From positions 1-5,503 of the forward strand of contig NZ_JZWV01000142.1 in NCBI RefSeq assembly GCF_000966975.1: a stretch of DNA of 5,503 bases, read 5' to 3'. A model generated the notes under the pieces. That model worked only from the letters and a program-made list of their open reading frames with translations, was not told the DNA's origin and searched no databases. Made by a program: the position numbers and the translations under genes. The stretch is from Streptomyces katrae (GTDB taxonomy: Bacteria; Actinomycetota; Actinomycetes; Streptomycetales; Streptomycetaceae). Each line of letters opens with the position of its first letter. Position 1 is the first letter of the stretch. Positions 1-5,503 of the stretch are shown here, piece after piece.

Positions 1-1929
1 CCGGCGACCGACGTCGCCGCGGCCGCGGGCCCCGCCGCTGTTCCCGCCGAGGGCACCGGACACCGGCCGACGGGACCCGGGCCCGGTGCGGCCAGGGCTG
101 CCGTGGCCGGGCCCGGGGCGGGCGGGCCCGTTCCGGCCGCGCCCGATGCGGCCAGGCCCGGTGCGGCCAGGCTCGGGCCCGGCGCGGGCGGATCCGGCGC
201 AGGCCGCCGTACGGGGCCGCCCGTTCCCGCCCGGCGGCGCGGTCCCGCCGGGCAGCCGCAGCCGGGACCCGGCAGGCCGAGCGGCAGCGGGACGGCTCCG
301 CTCGGGAAGTTCCTCGCCAAGGCCGCCGCCGTCACCGCCGGACTGACCGCCGCCGGGGCCCTGTTCGGCCTCGTACGCGACCAGACCATCGCGCACCTCT
401 TCGGCGCCGGACACGACAGCGACGCCTTCCTCATCTCCTGGACCGTCCCCGAGATGGCCTCGACCCTGCTGATCGAGGACGCCATGGCCCTGCTGATGGT
501 GCCCGCCTTCAGCCACGCCCTCGCCCGGCGCGCCGCCAGCCGGGCCGGGCTGACCCGCAAGGAGGCCCGCGCGGCCGACCCCGTACGCCTGCTCGTCGGG
601 GCCACCCTGCCGCGCCTGATGGTCTTCCTCGCCGCCGTCGCCTCCGTCCTCGTCGTCGCCGCGCCCCTGGTCGTCGGCGTCCTGGCACCCGGCCTCCCCG
701 ACCCGGAACTGGCCGTCCAGTGCACCCGGATGACCGCCCTGACCGTCCTCACCTTCGGCATCGCCGGATACTTCAGCGCCGCCCTGCGCGCCCACCGGTC
801 GTTCCTGCCGCCGGCCGCGATCTACGTCTCGTACAACGTCGGGATCATCGGCACCATGGTCGCCCTCCACACCCTGTGGGGCGTCCGGGCCGCCGCCGCC
901 GGAGTCGCCGTCGGCGGACTGCTGATGGTGCTCGTCCAACTCCCCGCGTTCATCCGCAATGTCGGCTTCGGACCGCCCCGCGCCAAAAGGGCGGCCCCGC
1001 GCAGCCAGCGCGACCGCGACCGGCCCACCCTCATCGCCTTCGGGGTGATCGCCCCCGTCATCTCCTTCGCGGTCTTCCGCCAGTCCCAGGTCCTCGTCGA
1101 GCGCTTCCTCGCCGCCTCCCTGCCCCCCGGCGCCATCTCGCACCTCAACTACGCGCAGAAGGTCGCGCAGATGCCGATGGTGCTCTCCCTGATGATCTGC
1201 ACCGTCACCTTCCCCGTCGTCGCCCAGGCCATGGCCGGCGGCGAACGCGAGAAGGCCCGCCGGCGCGTCGAACAGGACCTCGCCCTCGCCTCCCTCGCCG
1301 TCCTCCTCGGCATGGCCCTGGTCATCGGCTACGCACCGCAGATCATCGAAGTCCTCTTCGAACGCGGCGCCTTCACCCACCAGGACACCCTCACCACCGC
1401 CTCCGTCATGCGCGTCTACGGCCTCGGCCTCCTCGGCCACTGCCTCGTCGGCGCCCTGTCCCGGCCCTTCTTCTCGACCGCCCGGCCCACCTGGTTCCCG
1501 GCGCTCGCGATGGGTGCCGGGCTGCTCGTCAACATCGCGGCCGGAGCCCTCTTCGTCGGCTGGTGGGGCACCTACGGCATCGCCGCCGCCAACGCCGCCG
1601 GCATCACCGCCGCGGCCGCCCTGCTCCTCACCGGCATCGGCTCCCGCATCATCGCCATCCAGGCCCGCCGCGTGGCCGTCAGCATCGGCCGCCTCGCCGT
1701 CGCCGCCGCCTCCGCCTGCGCCACCGGCTGGCTCGCCGGCCCGATGATCCCCGACCCGCTGCTCAGTGCCGCCCTCGGCTGCCTGCTCGTCCCCGCCATG
1801 TTCGGGGCCACCGGCATGGCCATGAGGGCCCTCGAAATCACCGCCCTGCCCGGCCAGATCGCCCAGCTCGCCGCCCAGACCGTCACCCGGATCACCCAGC
1901 TCACCCAGAGGTTCCGCAATGCCCGCTGA
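1..1929 (+). CDS. MurJ/MviN-family lipid-linked glycan flippase (5' end probably outside window)
   Basis: Polytopic membrane protein of the MOP superfamily (MurJ/MviN branch), which moves undecaprenyl-linked saccharides across the membrane. About 14 hydrophobic segments can be counted by eye from codon 301 to ~1830. Numbering from GTG 103, MurJ hallmarks are GLVRDQ (89-94), FGAG..SDAF (100-109), YAQKVAQMP (350-358) and LFERGAF followed by SRPFFSTARPTWFP. A very basic loop (about residues 284-307) separates segments 6 and 7. The first ~100 codons are Pro/Ala/Gly-rich and probably disordered and cytoplasmic. The frame has no stop from base 1, and GTG 103 is the only in-frame start before the conserved domain and has only a weak Shine-Dalgarno, so the true start is likely upstream. 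Arginines essential in E. coli MurJ are partly missing (see findings), so I infer an exopolysaccharide flippase rather than the housekeeping lipid II flippase. Fold assignment is firm; substrate is unknown. Confidence 0.88.
   Translation, partial: PATDVAAAAGPAAVPAEGTGHRPTGPGPGAARAAVAGPGAGGPVPAAPDAARPGAARLGPGAGGSGAGRRTGPPVPARRRGPAGQPQPGPGRPSGSGTAPLGKFLAKAAAVTAGLTAAGALFGLVRDQTIAHLFGAGHDSDAFLISWTVPEMASTLLIEDAMALLMVPAFSHALARRAASRAGLTRKEARAADPVRLLVGATLPRLMVFLAAVASVLVVAAPLVVGVLAPGLPDPELAVQCTRMTALTVLTFGIAGYFSAALRAHRSFLPPAAIYVSYNVGIIGTMVALHTLWGVRAAAAGVAVGGLLMVLVQLPAFIRNVGFGPPRAKRAAPRSQRDRDRPTLIAFGVIAPVISFAVFRQSQVLVERFLAASLPPGAISHLNYAQKVAQMPMVLSLMICTVTFPVVAQAMAGGEREKARRRVEQDLALASLAVLLGMALVIGYAPQIIEVLFERGAFTHQDTLTTASVMRVYGLGLLGHCLVGALSRPFFSTARPTWFPALAMGAGLLVNIAAGALFVGWWGTYGIAAANAAGITAAAALLLTGIGSRIIAIQARRVAVSIGRLAVAAASACATGWLAGPMIPDPLLSAALGCLLVPAMFGATGMAMRALEITALPGQIAQLAAQTVTRITQLTQRFRNAR
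82..171 (+). repeat. In-frame 15-base repeats encoding PGAAR/PDAAR
   Basis: A 15-base unit CCCGGTGCGGCCAGG occurs at 82-96 and 157-171, with a one-base variant at 142-156 (GAT instead of GGT). The last two copies are directly tandem. All are in the flippase frame and encode PGAAR, PDAAR, PGAAR. A second motif, GPGAGG, recurs at 109-126 and 175-192, suggesting an older duplication of about 66-75 bases. The repeats lie in the disordered N-terminal extension and look like slippage-driven expansion. Confidence 0.7.
1907..1911 (+). promoter_or_regulatory. Ribosome binding site of the deacetylase gene
   Basis: AGAGG lies 7 bases before ATG 1919, inside the end of the flippase gene. It supports this ATG as the start and fits translational coupling, because the flippase stop codon (1927-1929) lies just past the deacetylase start. 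Confidence 0.5.
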
Positions 1930-2701
1930 CACCGACACGGCACCCGCCGCCGTGACGGCCGCCGCCCGCCGGACCGCATCCCCATGGGTCCTGATGTACC
2001 ACTCGGTCGCCGAGTTCACCGACCCCGCCGAGGACCCGTACGGGATCACCGTCACCCCCGGCGCCCTGGAGGCCCAGCTGCTGTGGCTGCGCTCCCGGGG
2101 GCTGCGCGGGGTGTCCGTCGGCGAACTGCTGCGCGCCCGCGCGGCCGGACGCGGCCACGGCCTCGTCGGCCTCACCTTCGACGACGGCTACACCGACTTC
2201 CTCACCCGCGCCCTGCCCCTGCTGCGCCGCCACGACTTCACCGCCACCCTCTTCGTGCTGCCCGGCCGGCTCGGCGTCGACAACGTGTGGGACCCGCTCG
2301 GCCCCCGCAAGTCCCTCCTCACCGCCGAGCAGATCCGCGAGGTCGCCGCCGCCGGCCAGGAGATCGGCTCCCACGGGCTGCTCCACCAGGACCTCACCGC
2401 CGCCCCCGACGACGTCCTCCAGCAGGAACTGCGCGGCAGCCGCGAGCTCCTGCGCGAGCTCACCGGCACCCTCCCCGAGGGCTTCTGCTACCCCTACGGC
2501 CACCTCGACGCCCGCGTCGTCGACGCCACCCGGGCCGCCGGGTACGGATACGCCTGCGCGATCTCCCCCGGCCGCCTCGCGGGCCGCCACGCCCTGCCCC
2601 GTACCCACGTCAGCCAGGCCGACGGCGCCGCCCGGCTGCGGATCAAGGAGCTCCGGCACGGGGTGCGCGAGCTCCGCCGGAAGGTGCCGGTGCTGCGGTG
2701 A
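1919..2701 (+). CDS. Polysaccharide deacetylase (NodB/CE4 fold), apparently cytoplasmic
   Basis: 260-residue metal-dependent carbohydrate deacetylase that would remove N- or O-acetyl groups from a sugar. NodB-homology motifs are clear: motif 1 TFDDGY with D88 (base) and D89 (metal ligand); motif 2 SHGLLH with metal ligands H152 and H156; motif 3 FCYPYG (189-194), where Cys190 sits at the usual Arg position. An N-terminal MYHSV (26-30) is typical of the PgaB/IcaB-like branch, and a late LPRTHV (226-231) may supply the final histidine. No signal peptide or membrane segment is visible; residues 1-22 are polar and Ala-rich. I infer action in the cytoplasm on a nucleotide-sugar or lipid-linked intermediate. 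The gene overlaps the flippase by 11 bases and the glycosyltransferase by 4, so all three are probably translated together. Family is very likely; the substrate cannot be told. Confidence 0.9.
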   Translation: MPADTDTAPAAVTAAARRTASPWVLMYHSVAEFTDPAEDPYGITVTPGALEAQLLWLRSRGLRGVSVGELLRARAAGRGHGLVGLTFDDGYTDFLTRALPLLRRHDFTATLFVLPGRLGVDNVWDPLGPRKSLLTAEQIREVAAAGQEIGSHGLLHQDLTAAPDDVLQQELRGSRELLRELTGTLPEGFCYPYGHLDARVVDATRAAGYGYACAISPGRLAGRHALPRTHVSQADGAARLRIKELRHGVRELRRKVPVLR

Positions 2702-3990
2702 AGGCCCTCCACATCATCACCGGCCTCGGCGTCGGCGGCGCCGAACAGCAACTGCGGCTGCTGCTGCGCCACATGCCCATGCAGTGCGACGTCCTGACCC
2801 TCACCAACCCCGGCCCGGTCGCCGAGGGGCTGCGCGCCGACGGGGTCCGCGTCGTCCACCTGGGCATGCGCGGCAACCGCGACCTCGGCGCGCTGCCCAG
2901 GCTCGTCCGGTTCATCCGCCGCGGCCGCTACGACCTCGTCCACACCCACCTGTACCGGGCCTGCGTCTACGGCCGCCTCGCCGCCCGGCTCGCGGGCGTC
3001 GGCGCGACGATCGCCACCGAACACTCCCTGGGCGAGGCCGAGATCGAGGGCCGGCCGCTGTCCGGCGGGGTCCGCGCCCTGTACCTGGCCAGCGAGCGGC
3101 TCGGCGCGGCGACGGTCGCCGTGTCGGACACCGTGGCCGCCCGGCTGGAGGGGTGGGGGGTGCCCGCCGCCCGGGTCCACGTGGTCCCCAACGGCATCGA
3201 GGCCGCCCGCTTCCGCTTCGACGAGCGGGTACGCCGCGCCACGCGCGCCCGGACCGGACTGCCCGAGCGGGCCTTCGTGGTCGGCGGGGTCGGCCGGCTG
3301 GTCCCGGGCAAGCGGTTCGACGTCCTCGTACGGGCGGTGGCCGCGCTGCCGGGGGCGCACCTGCTGCTCGCCGGGGACGGCCCGGAGCGGGCCGCGCTGC
3401 GGAGCCTGGCCGCCGAGCTGGGCGCGCAGTCCCGGATCCACCTGCTGGGGGAGCGGGACCCGCTGGGCGACAGCCCCGACGGGCGCACGCCCGGGATCCC
3501 CGCGCTGCTCGCCGCCATGGACGTGTTCGTGTCCCCGTCGCGGGAGGAGGCGTTCGGGCTGGCCGTGGTCGAGGCGCTGGCCGCCGGGCTGCCGGTGCTG
3601 CACGTCACCTGCCCCGCCATCGACGACCTCCCCGCCGCGCAGGCGCCGGGGGCGCGGCGGATCGGCACCGGGACCGGGGAGCTGGTCGCCGCGCTGCGGG
3701 GGCAGATGGAGGCGGGGGCGCGCCGGCTGCCGGCGCCGCCGGTGGTGCGGCGGTACGACATCGCGCGGAGCGCGGCGCGGCTGCTGGACGTCTACGGGCT
3801 CGCCCTGGCGCAGCCCGTGCCCGTGCCTCCGGCGCGGGGCGGGGCGGAGCCGCCGCCTGTGGCGGAGCCGCGGGGCTCCGTCCCGGACCCTGCGCCCGGG
3901 TCTCCCCCGGCCACCGCCGGGAGGGGCCCCCAGGCGGGGCTGGACCTTGCCGGGCCGGAGCCGGTCCGAGACGGCTCCGGGGGCGGCTGA
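2698..3990 (+). CDS. GT4-family glycosyltransferase (GT-B fold) with low-complexity C-terminal tail
   Basis: 430-residue retaining glycosyltransferase, presumably transferring a sugar from a nucleotide donor to a lipid-linked acceptor on the cytoplasmic face. The start is GTG 2698, which overlaps the deacetylase stop as GTGA; the protein begins with a typical first Rossmann strand, MKALHIITGLGVGGAEQ, carrying the GxGGAE acceptor/donor loop (11-16). Further GT4 marks are PNGIE (164-168), GRLVPGKRFD with R200 and K205 (phosphate-binding pair), GDGPE (226-230), and the EX7E motif E284 to E292 within SREEAFGLAVVEAL. The catalytic fold ends around Q372 after an amphipathic helix. Residues 373-430 are Pro/Gly/Ala-rich and coincide with an intergenic-type repeat, so the tail is probably not functional. 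The donor sugar cannot be deduced. Confidence 0.92.
   Translation: MKALHIITGLGVGGAEQQLRLLLRHMPMQCDVLTLTNPGPVAEGLRADGVRVVHLGMRGNRDLGALPRLVRFIRRGRYDLVHTHLYRACVYGRLAARLAGVGATIATEHSLGEAEIEGRPLSGGVRALYLASERLGAATVAVSDTVAARLEGWGVPAARVHVVPNGIEAARFRFDERVRRATRARTGLPERAFVVGGVGRLVPGKRFDVLVRAVAALPGAHLLLAGDGPERAALRSLAAELGAQSRIHLLGERDPLGDSPDGRTPGIPALLAAMDVFVSPSREEAFGLAVVEALAAGLPVLHVTCPAIDDLPAAQAPGARRIGTGTGELVAALRGQMEAGARRLPAPPVVRRYDIARSAARLLDVYGLALAQPVPVPPARGGAEPPPVAEPRGSVPDPAPGSPPATAGRGPQAGLDLAGPEPVRDGSGGG
3838..3953 (+). repeat. Streptomyces-type GC-rich intergenic repeat, read through as the glycosyltransferase tail
   Basis: Two blocks resemble an abundant Streptomyces intergenic repeat as I remember it: GGGGCTCCGTCCCGGACCC at 3872-3890 (usual form GGGGCTCCGCCCCGGACCC) and GGCGGGGCTGGACCTTGCC at 3933-3951. 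They are separated by an atypical GC-rich stretch. Small hairpins fill the region: CCGCC/GGCGG at 3853-3865, CGGAGCC/GGCTCCG at 3863-3880 with a GCGG loop, and CCCGGC/GCCGGG at 3906-3921. GGCGGAGCCG appears twice (3844-3853 and 3861-3870). Family identity rests on memory, not a search. Confidence 0.5.
3955..3980 (+). terminator. Perfect 9-bp stem-loop just before the glycosyltransferase stop; possible terminator or attenuator
   Basis: CCGGAGCCG (3955-3963) pairs perfectly with CGGCTCCGG (3972-3980) around an 8-base loop. It lies inside the last codons, 7 bases before the TGA at 3988. No run of T follows directly, only CTCTTTCCCTCC from 3993, so it is not a classic intrinsic terminator, though GC-rich stems without a U-tract are proposed to act as terminators in actinomycetes. 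It might weaken transcription into the Wzz-like gene or protect the upstream mRNA 3' end. Confidence 0.4.
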
Positions 3991-4017
3991 ACCTCTTTCC
4001 CTCCACGTACGCACACC

Positions 4018-4049
4018 GCTTCACCGCTTCACCCCTTCACCCCTTCACC
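4018..4049 (+). repeat. Four tandem 8-base repeats (SCTTCACC) upstream of the Wzz-like gene
   Basis: Units are GCTTCACC (4018-4025 and 4026-4033) then CCTTCACC (4034-4041 and 4042-4049). They occupy 32 of the 77 intergenic bases and end 18 bases before ATG 4068. They could be a slippage-prone microsatellite, a protein-binding array or a single-stranded leader. Nothing resembling a clear -10/-35 pair was seen around them. Confidence 0.75.
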
Positions 4050-4067
4050 CCGAAAGCGAGCACGCTC

Positions 4068-4775
4068 ATGGCCGACACCGCCGACCAGAAGAAGTCCGAC
4101 CACCGCTCCGGAAAGAAGCGCAGGTTCCTGCCGCCGCCCGCGTGGTGGCCGCTGCCCGCCTGCGCCCTGCTCGGGCTGGCCGCCGGCGGGGTGTACGGGG
4201 TGCTCAAGGCGCCCGAGTACGCCGCCACCAGCTACGTCGTCGCTGTACCGAACGAGACCACCGAGCCGGCCACCGCCCAGGGCTTCGCCCAGGCGTACGG
4301 CCGCATCGCCACCAGCAGCTCCACCCTGGCCTACGCCCAGCCCCGTGCGGGCGTCGGCGCCCAGCAGCTGCGCACGCAGGTCCGCGCCGAGACCTCGCCC
4401 GACTCCCCGATGATCGCGATCACCGGGACCTCCAAGAGCGCCTCCGAGGCCGCCGACATCGCCAACGCCGTCGCCGACGCCCTCTCGCTGAGCAGCAACC
4501 AGGCCGCCAAGAACACCGGCGTACAGCTGCTGCTGTTCAGCCAGGCCGTCGCGCCGACCGAGCCCGCCTCCCCGTCCGCCTCGATCAGCGCCGCCGTCGG
4601 ACTGTGCGCCGGCGGGCTGCTCGGCGGCCTGTGGCTGCTGGCCCGGCCCGCCCGCCGCCGGCCTGCGGAGCAGGACGAGACGGAGCGCCCCGCGGTGGAG
4701 GAGTACGCCTCCCTGCCCGCCCAGGGCGAGCACTCCGAGCACTCCGAGACCAAGGAGAAGGAGTCCGTGCGATGA
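4068..4775 (+). CDS. Wzz/CapA-like polysaccharide chain-length determinant (polysaccharide co-polymerase), kinase-less
   Basis: 235-residue membrane protein with the topology of polysaccharide co-polymerases: a basic cytoplasmic N-terminus (KKRR at 16-19), a first membrane segment (about 26-46), an extracytoplasmic domain of roughly 125 residues, and a second segment (about 173-192) preceded by the Pro-rich signature VAPTEPASPS that typifies Wzz proteins. RPARRR then marks the cytoplasmic side. No Walker motifs are present, so it lacks a fused tyrosine-kinase domain. The acidic cytoplasmic tail (194-235) has a single Tyr in VEEYASL and an EHSEHS repeat from a 9-base duplication at 4728-4745. 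The start is ATG 4068 with weak Shine-Dalgarno candidates (GAAAG 4052-4056, GCGAG 4056-4060); an open frame continues far upstream but overlaps the glycosyltransferase out of frame. It likely regulates polymer length with an off-window polymerase. Confidence 0.8.
   Translation: MADTADQKKSDHRSGKKRRFLPPPAWWPLPACALLGLAAGGVYGVLKAPEYAATSYVVAVPNETTEPATAQGFAQAYGRIATSSSTLAYAQPRAGVGAQQLRTQVRAETSPDSPMIAITGTSKSASEAADIANAVADALSLSSNQAAKNTGVQLLLFSQAVAPTEPASPSASISAAVGLCAGGLLGGLWLLARPARRRPAEQDETERPAVEEYASLPAQGEHSEHSETKEKESVR
4752..4763 (+). promoter_or_regulatory. Doubled Shine-Dalgarno for the acyltransferase gene
   Basis: AAGGAG occurs twice in tandem (4752-4757 and 4758-4763), the second 8 bases before ATG 4772. 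It is the strongest ribosome binding site in the window and fixes the start of the downstream gene; in the upstream frame it encodes part of the Lys/Glu-rich tail of the Wzz-like protein. Confidence 0.8.
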
Positions 4776-5503
4776 CGGACGGCTCCGCCGGGGCCCTGAC
4801 GGTGACGCTGTGCCGGGACTCCCGGCAGTTCGCGGCGCTGGAGGAGTCCTGGAACCGGCTCGTCCGGGAGTGTCCCACCGCCACTCCCTTCCAGAGCCAC
4901 GCCTGGCTGCACTCGTGGTGGCTGTCCTACGGCAAGGACGGGCGGCTGCGGATCCTGCTCGTGCGGCGGGGGGAGGAACTGGTCGGGGCGGCCGCGCTGA
5001 TGCTCGTGCACCGGCCGCTGCCGCGGCTGGTCCCGCTGGGCGGGCCGATCACCGACTACTTCGACGTCCTCGTGTCGCGGGAGCACGCCGGGCAGGTCGT
5101 GCCCGCCCTGGCCCAGGGGCTGCACCGGGCGGCCCGCAGTGCCGTGGTCGACCTGCGCGAGGTACGGCCCGGGGCGGCCGCAGAAGCCCTGTTCGAGGCG
5201 TGGCCGGGGGTGTCCAGCCGGCTGACGGACTCCACCTGCATGGAGCTGCCCGCGCTCCCCTTCGACCAGCTCGTCAAGCGGATGCCGGCCTCCGGCGCCC
5301 AGCGGGTGCGGGCCAAGCTGCGCAAGACAGACGCCGCCGGGATCGAGGAGCACGAGGTCACCGAGCGGGAGGTGCCGCAGGCCGTACGGACCCTGCTGCG
5401 GCTGCACGAGAAGCAGTGGCGCGGCCGCGGGGTGACCCCGGAGCACCTGCGGCCCCGCTTCGCCGAGCACCTGACCCGGGCCACCCGGCGCATGGTGCGG
5501 GCC
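4772..5503 (+). CDS. GNAT-fold acyltransferase, FemAB/BioF2/CelD-like (3' end outside window)
   Basis: 244 codons without a stop up to the right edge, so the gene is incomplete; relatives are usually about 350-400 residues. The protein begins MTDGSAGALTVTLCRDSRQF and shows the pattern of the BioF2-like/CelD acetyltransferase group found in exopolysaccharide clusters: ALEESWNRL (22-30), PFQSHAWLHSWW (39-50), LVPLGGPITDYFDVLV around residues 87-102, a basic KLRKT (182-186) and LHEKQWRGRG (211-220), where the central GNAT domain normally lies. No signal peptide or membrane segment is seen, so it should act in the cytoplasm. ATG 4772 overlaps the previous stop as ATGA and has a very strong ribosome binding site, indicating coupling to the Wzz-like gene. 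Likely role: transfer of an acyl or aminoacyl group to a glycan precursor; donor and acceptor are unknown. Confidence 0.8.
   Translation, partial: MTDGSAGALTVTLCRDSRQFAALEESWNRLVRECPTATPFQSHAWLHSWWLSYGKDGRLRILLVRRGEELVGAAALMLVHRPLPRLVPLGGPITDYFDVLVSREHAGQVVPALAQGLHRAARSAVVDLREVRPGAAAEALFEAWPGVSSRLTDSTCMELPALPFDQLVKRMPASGAQRVRAKLRKTDAAGIEEHEVTEREVPQAVRTLLRLHEKQWRGRGVTPEHLRPRFAEHLTRATRRMVRA

Noticed and set aside
103..105. GTG 103 as the definite start of the flippase
   Set aside because: Only a weak AGGG precedes it, and the frame is open with the same low-complexity composition back to base 1, so the true start is more likely outside the window.
720..1955. Sense-strand frame of 411 codons inside the flippase gene
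   Set aside because: The Arg/Pro/His-rich translation is typical of a +1 shadow; the flippase frame carries membrane segments and MurJ motifs.
1984..2697. Open frame upstream of and in phase with the glycosyltransferase, suggesting a 668-residue fusion
   Set aside because: The upstream part is Arg/Pro-rich and lies over the deacetylase active-site codons in another frame. GTG 2698 gives a normal GT4 N-terminus.
2494..4014. Long antisense open frame (about 506 codons) opposite the glycosyltransferase
   Set aside because: It is the complement shadow of a well-supported GT4 gene in very GC-rich DNA; its translation is Arg/Gly/Pro-rich with no recognisable motif.
2784..4067. In-phase open frame upstream of the Wzz-like gene, suggesting a 663-residue protein
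   Set aside because: It overlaps the glycosyltransferase out of frame and is Arg/Gly/Ala-rich. ATG 4068 gives normal co-polymerase topology.
3991..4067. A promoter for the Wzz-like gene in the intergenic gap
   Set aside because: No convincing -10/-35 pair was seen. The short palindrome CGTACG at 4006-4011 is too small to call an operator.
4331..5470. Long antisense open frame opposite the Wzz-like and acyltransferase genes
   Set aside because: It spans two sense genes that have family motifs and good start signals; its composition is that of a GC-rich shadow frame.

Overview
The window is very GC-rich, with almost every codon ending in G or C and no TTA codon noticed. That base composition, the gene overlaps and a Streptomyces-type GC-rich intergenic repeat point to a Streptomyces or close actinomycete chromosome. 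All five genes lie on the + strand and read like part of a surface-polysaccharide (exopolysaccharide or cell-wall glycan) assembly operon. No RNA gene, CRISPR array, insertion sequence or origin was seen.

Layout. (1) Bases 1-1929: a MurJ/MviN-fold flippase whose reading frame is open at the left edge. It has a long Pro/Ala/Gly-rich cytoplasmic N-terminal extension. (2) 1919-2701: a polysaccharide deacetylase (NodB/CE4 fold) with no signal peptide, overlapping the flippase by 11 bases. (3) 2698-3990: a GT4-type glycosyltransferase starting in a 4-base GTGA overlap. Its last ~58 codons are low-complexity and seem to be an intergenic repeat read as protein. (4) A 77-base gap, 3991-4067, carrying four tandem 8-base units. 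(5) 4068-4775: a short Wzz-like chain-length/co-polymerase protein with two membrane segments and no kinase domain. (6) 4772-5503: a FemAB/CelD-like GNAT acyltransferase, coupled by an ATGA overlap and cut by the right edge.

Working model (inference): the glycosyltransferase extends a lipid-linked glycan on the cytoplasmic face, the deacetylase frees an amino group, and the GNAT protein may re-acylate a sugar amine. The MurJ-like protein would flip the lipid-linked unit, and the Wzz-like protein would help set polymer length outside. A polymerase (Wzy/O-antigen-ligase type) and an initiating sugar-phosphate transferase are needed and are not in the window. The most notable point is that the flippase has the MurJ fold but lacks three of the arginines needed for lipid II transport in E. 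coli MurJ, so it is probably a dedicated glycan flippase rather than the housekeeping enzyme.
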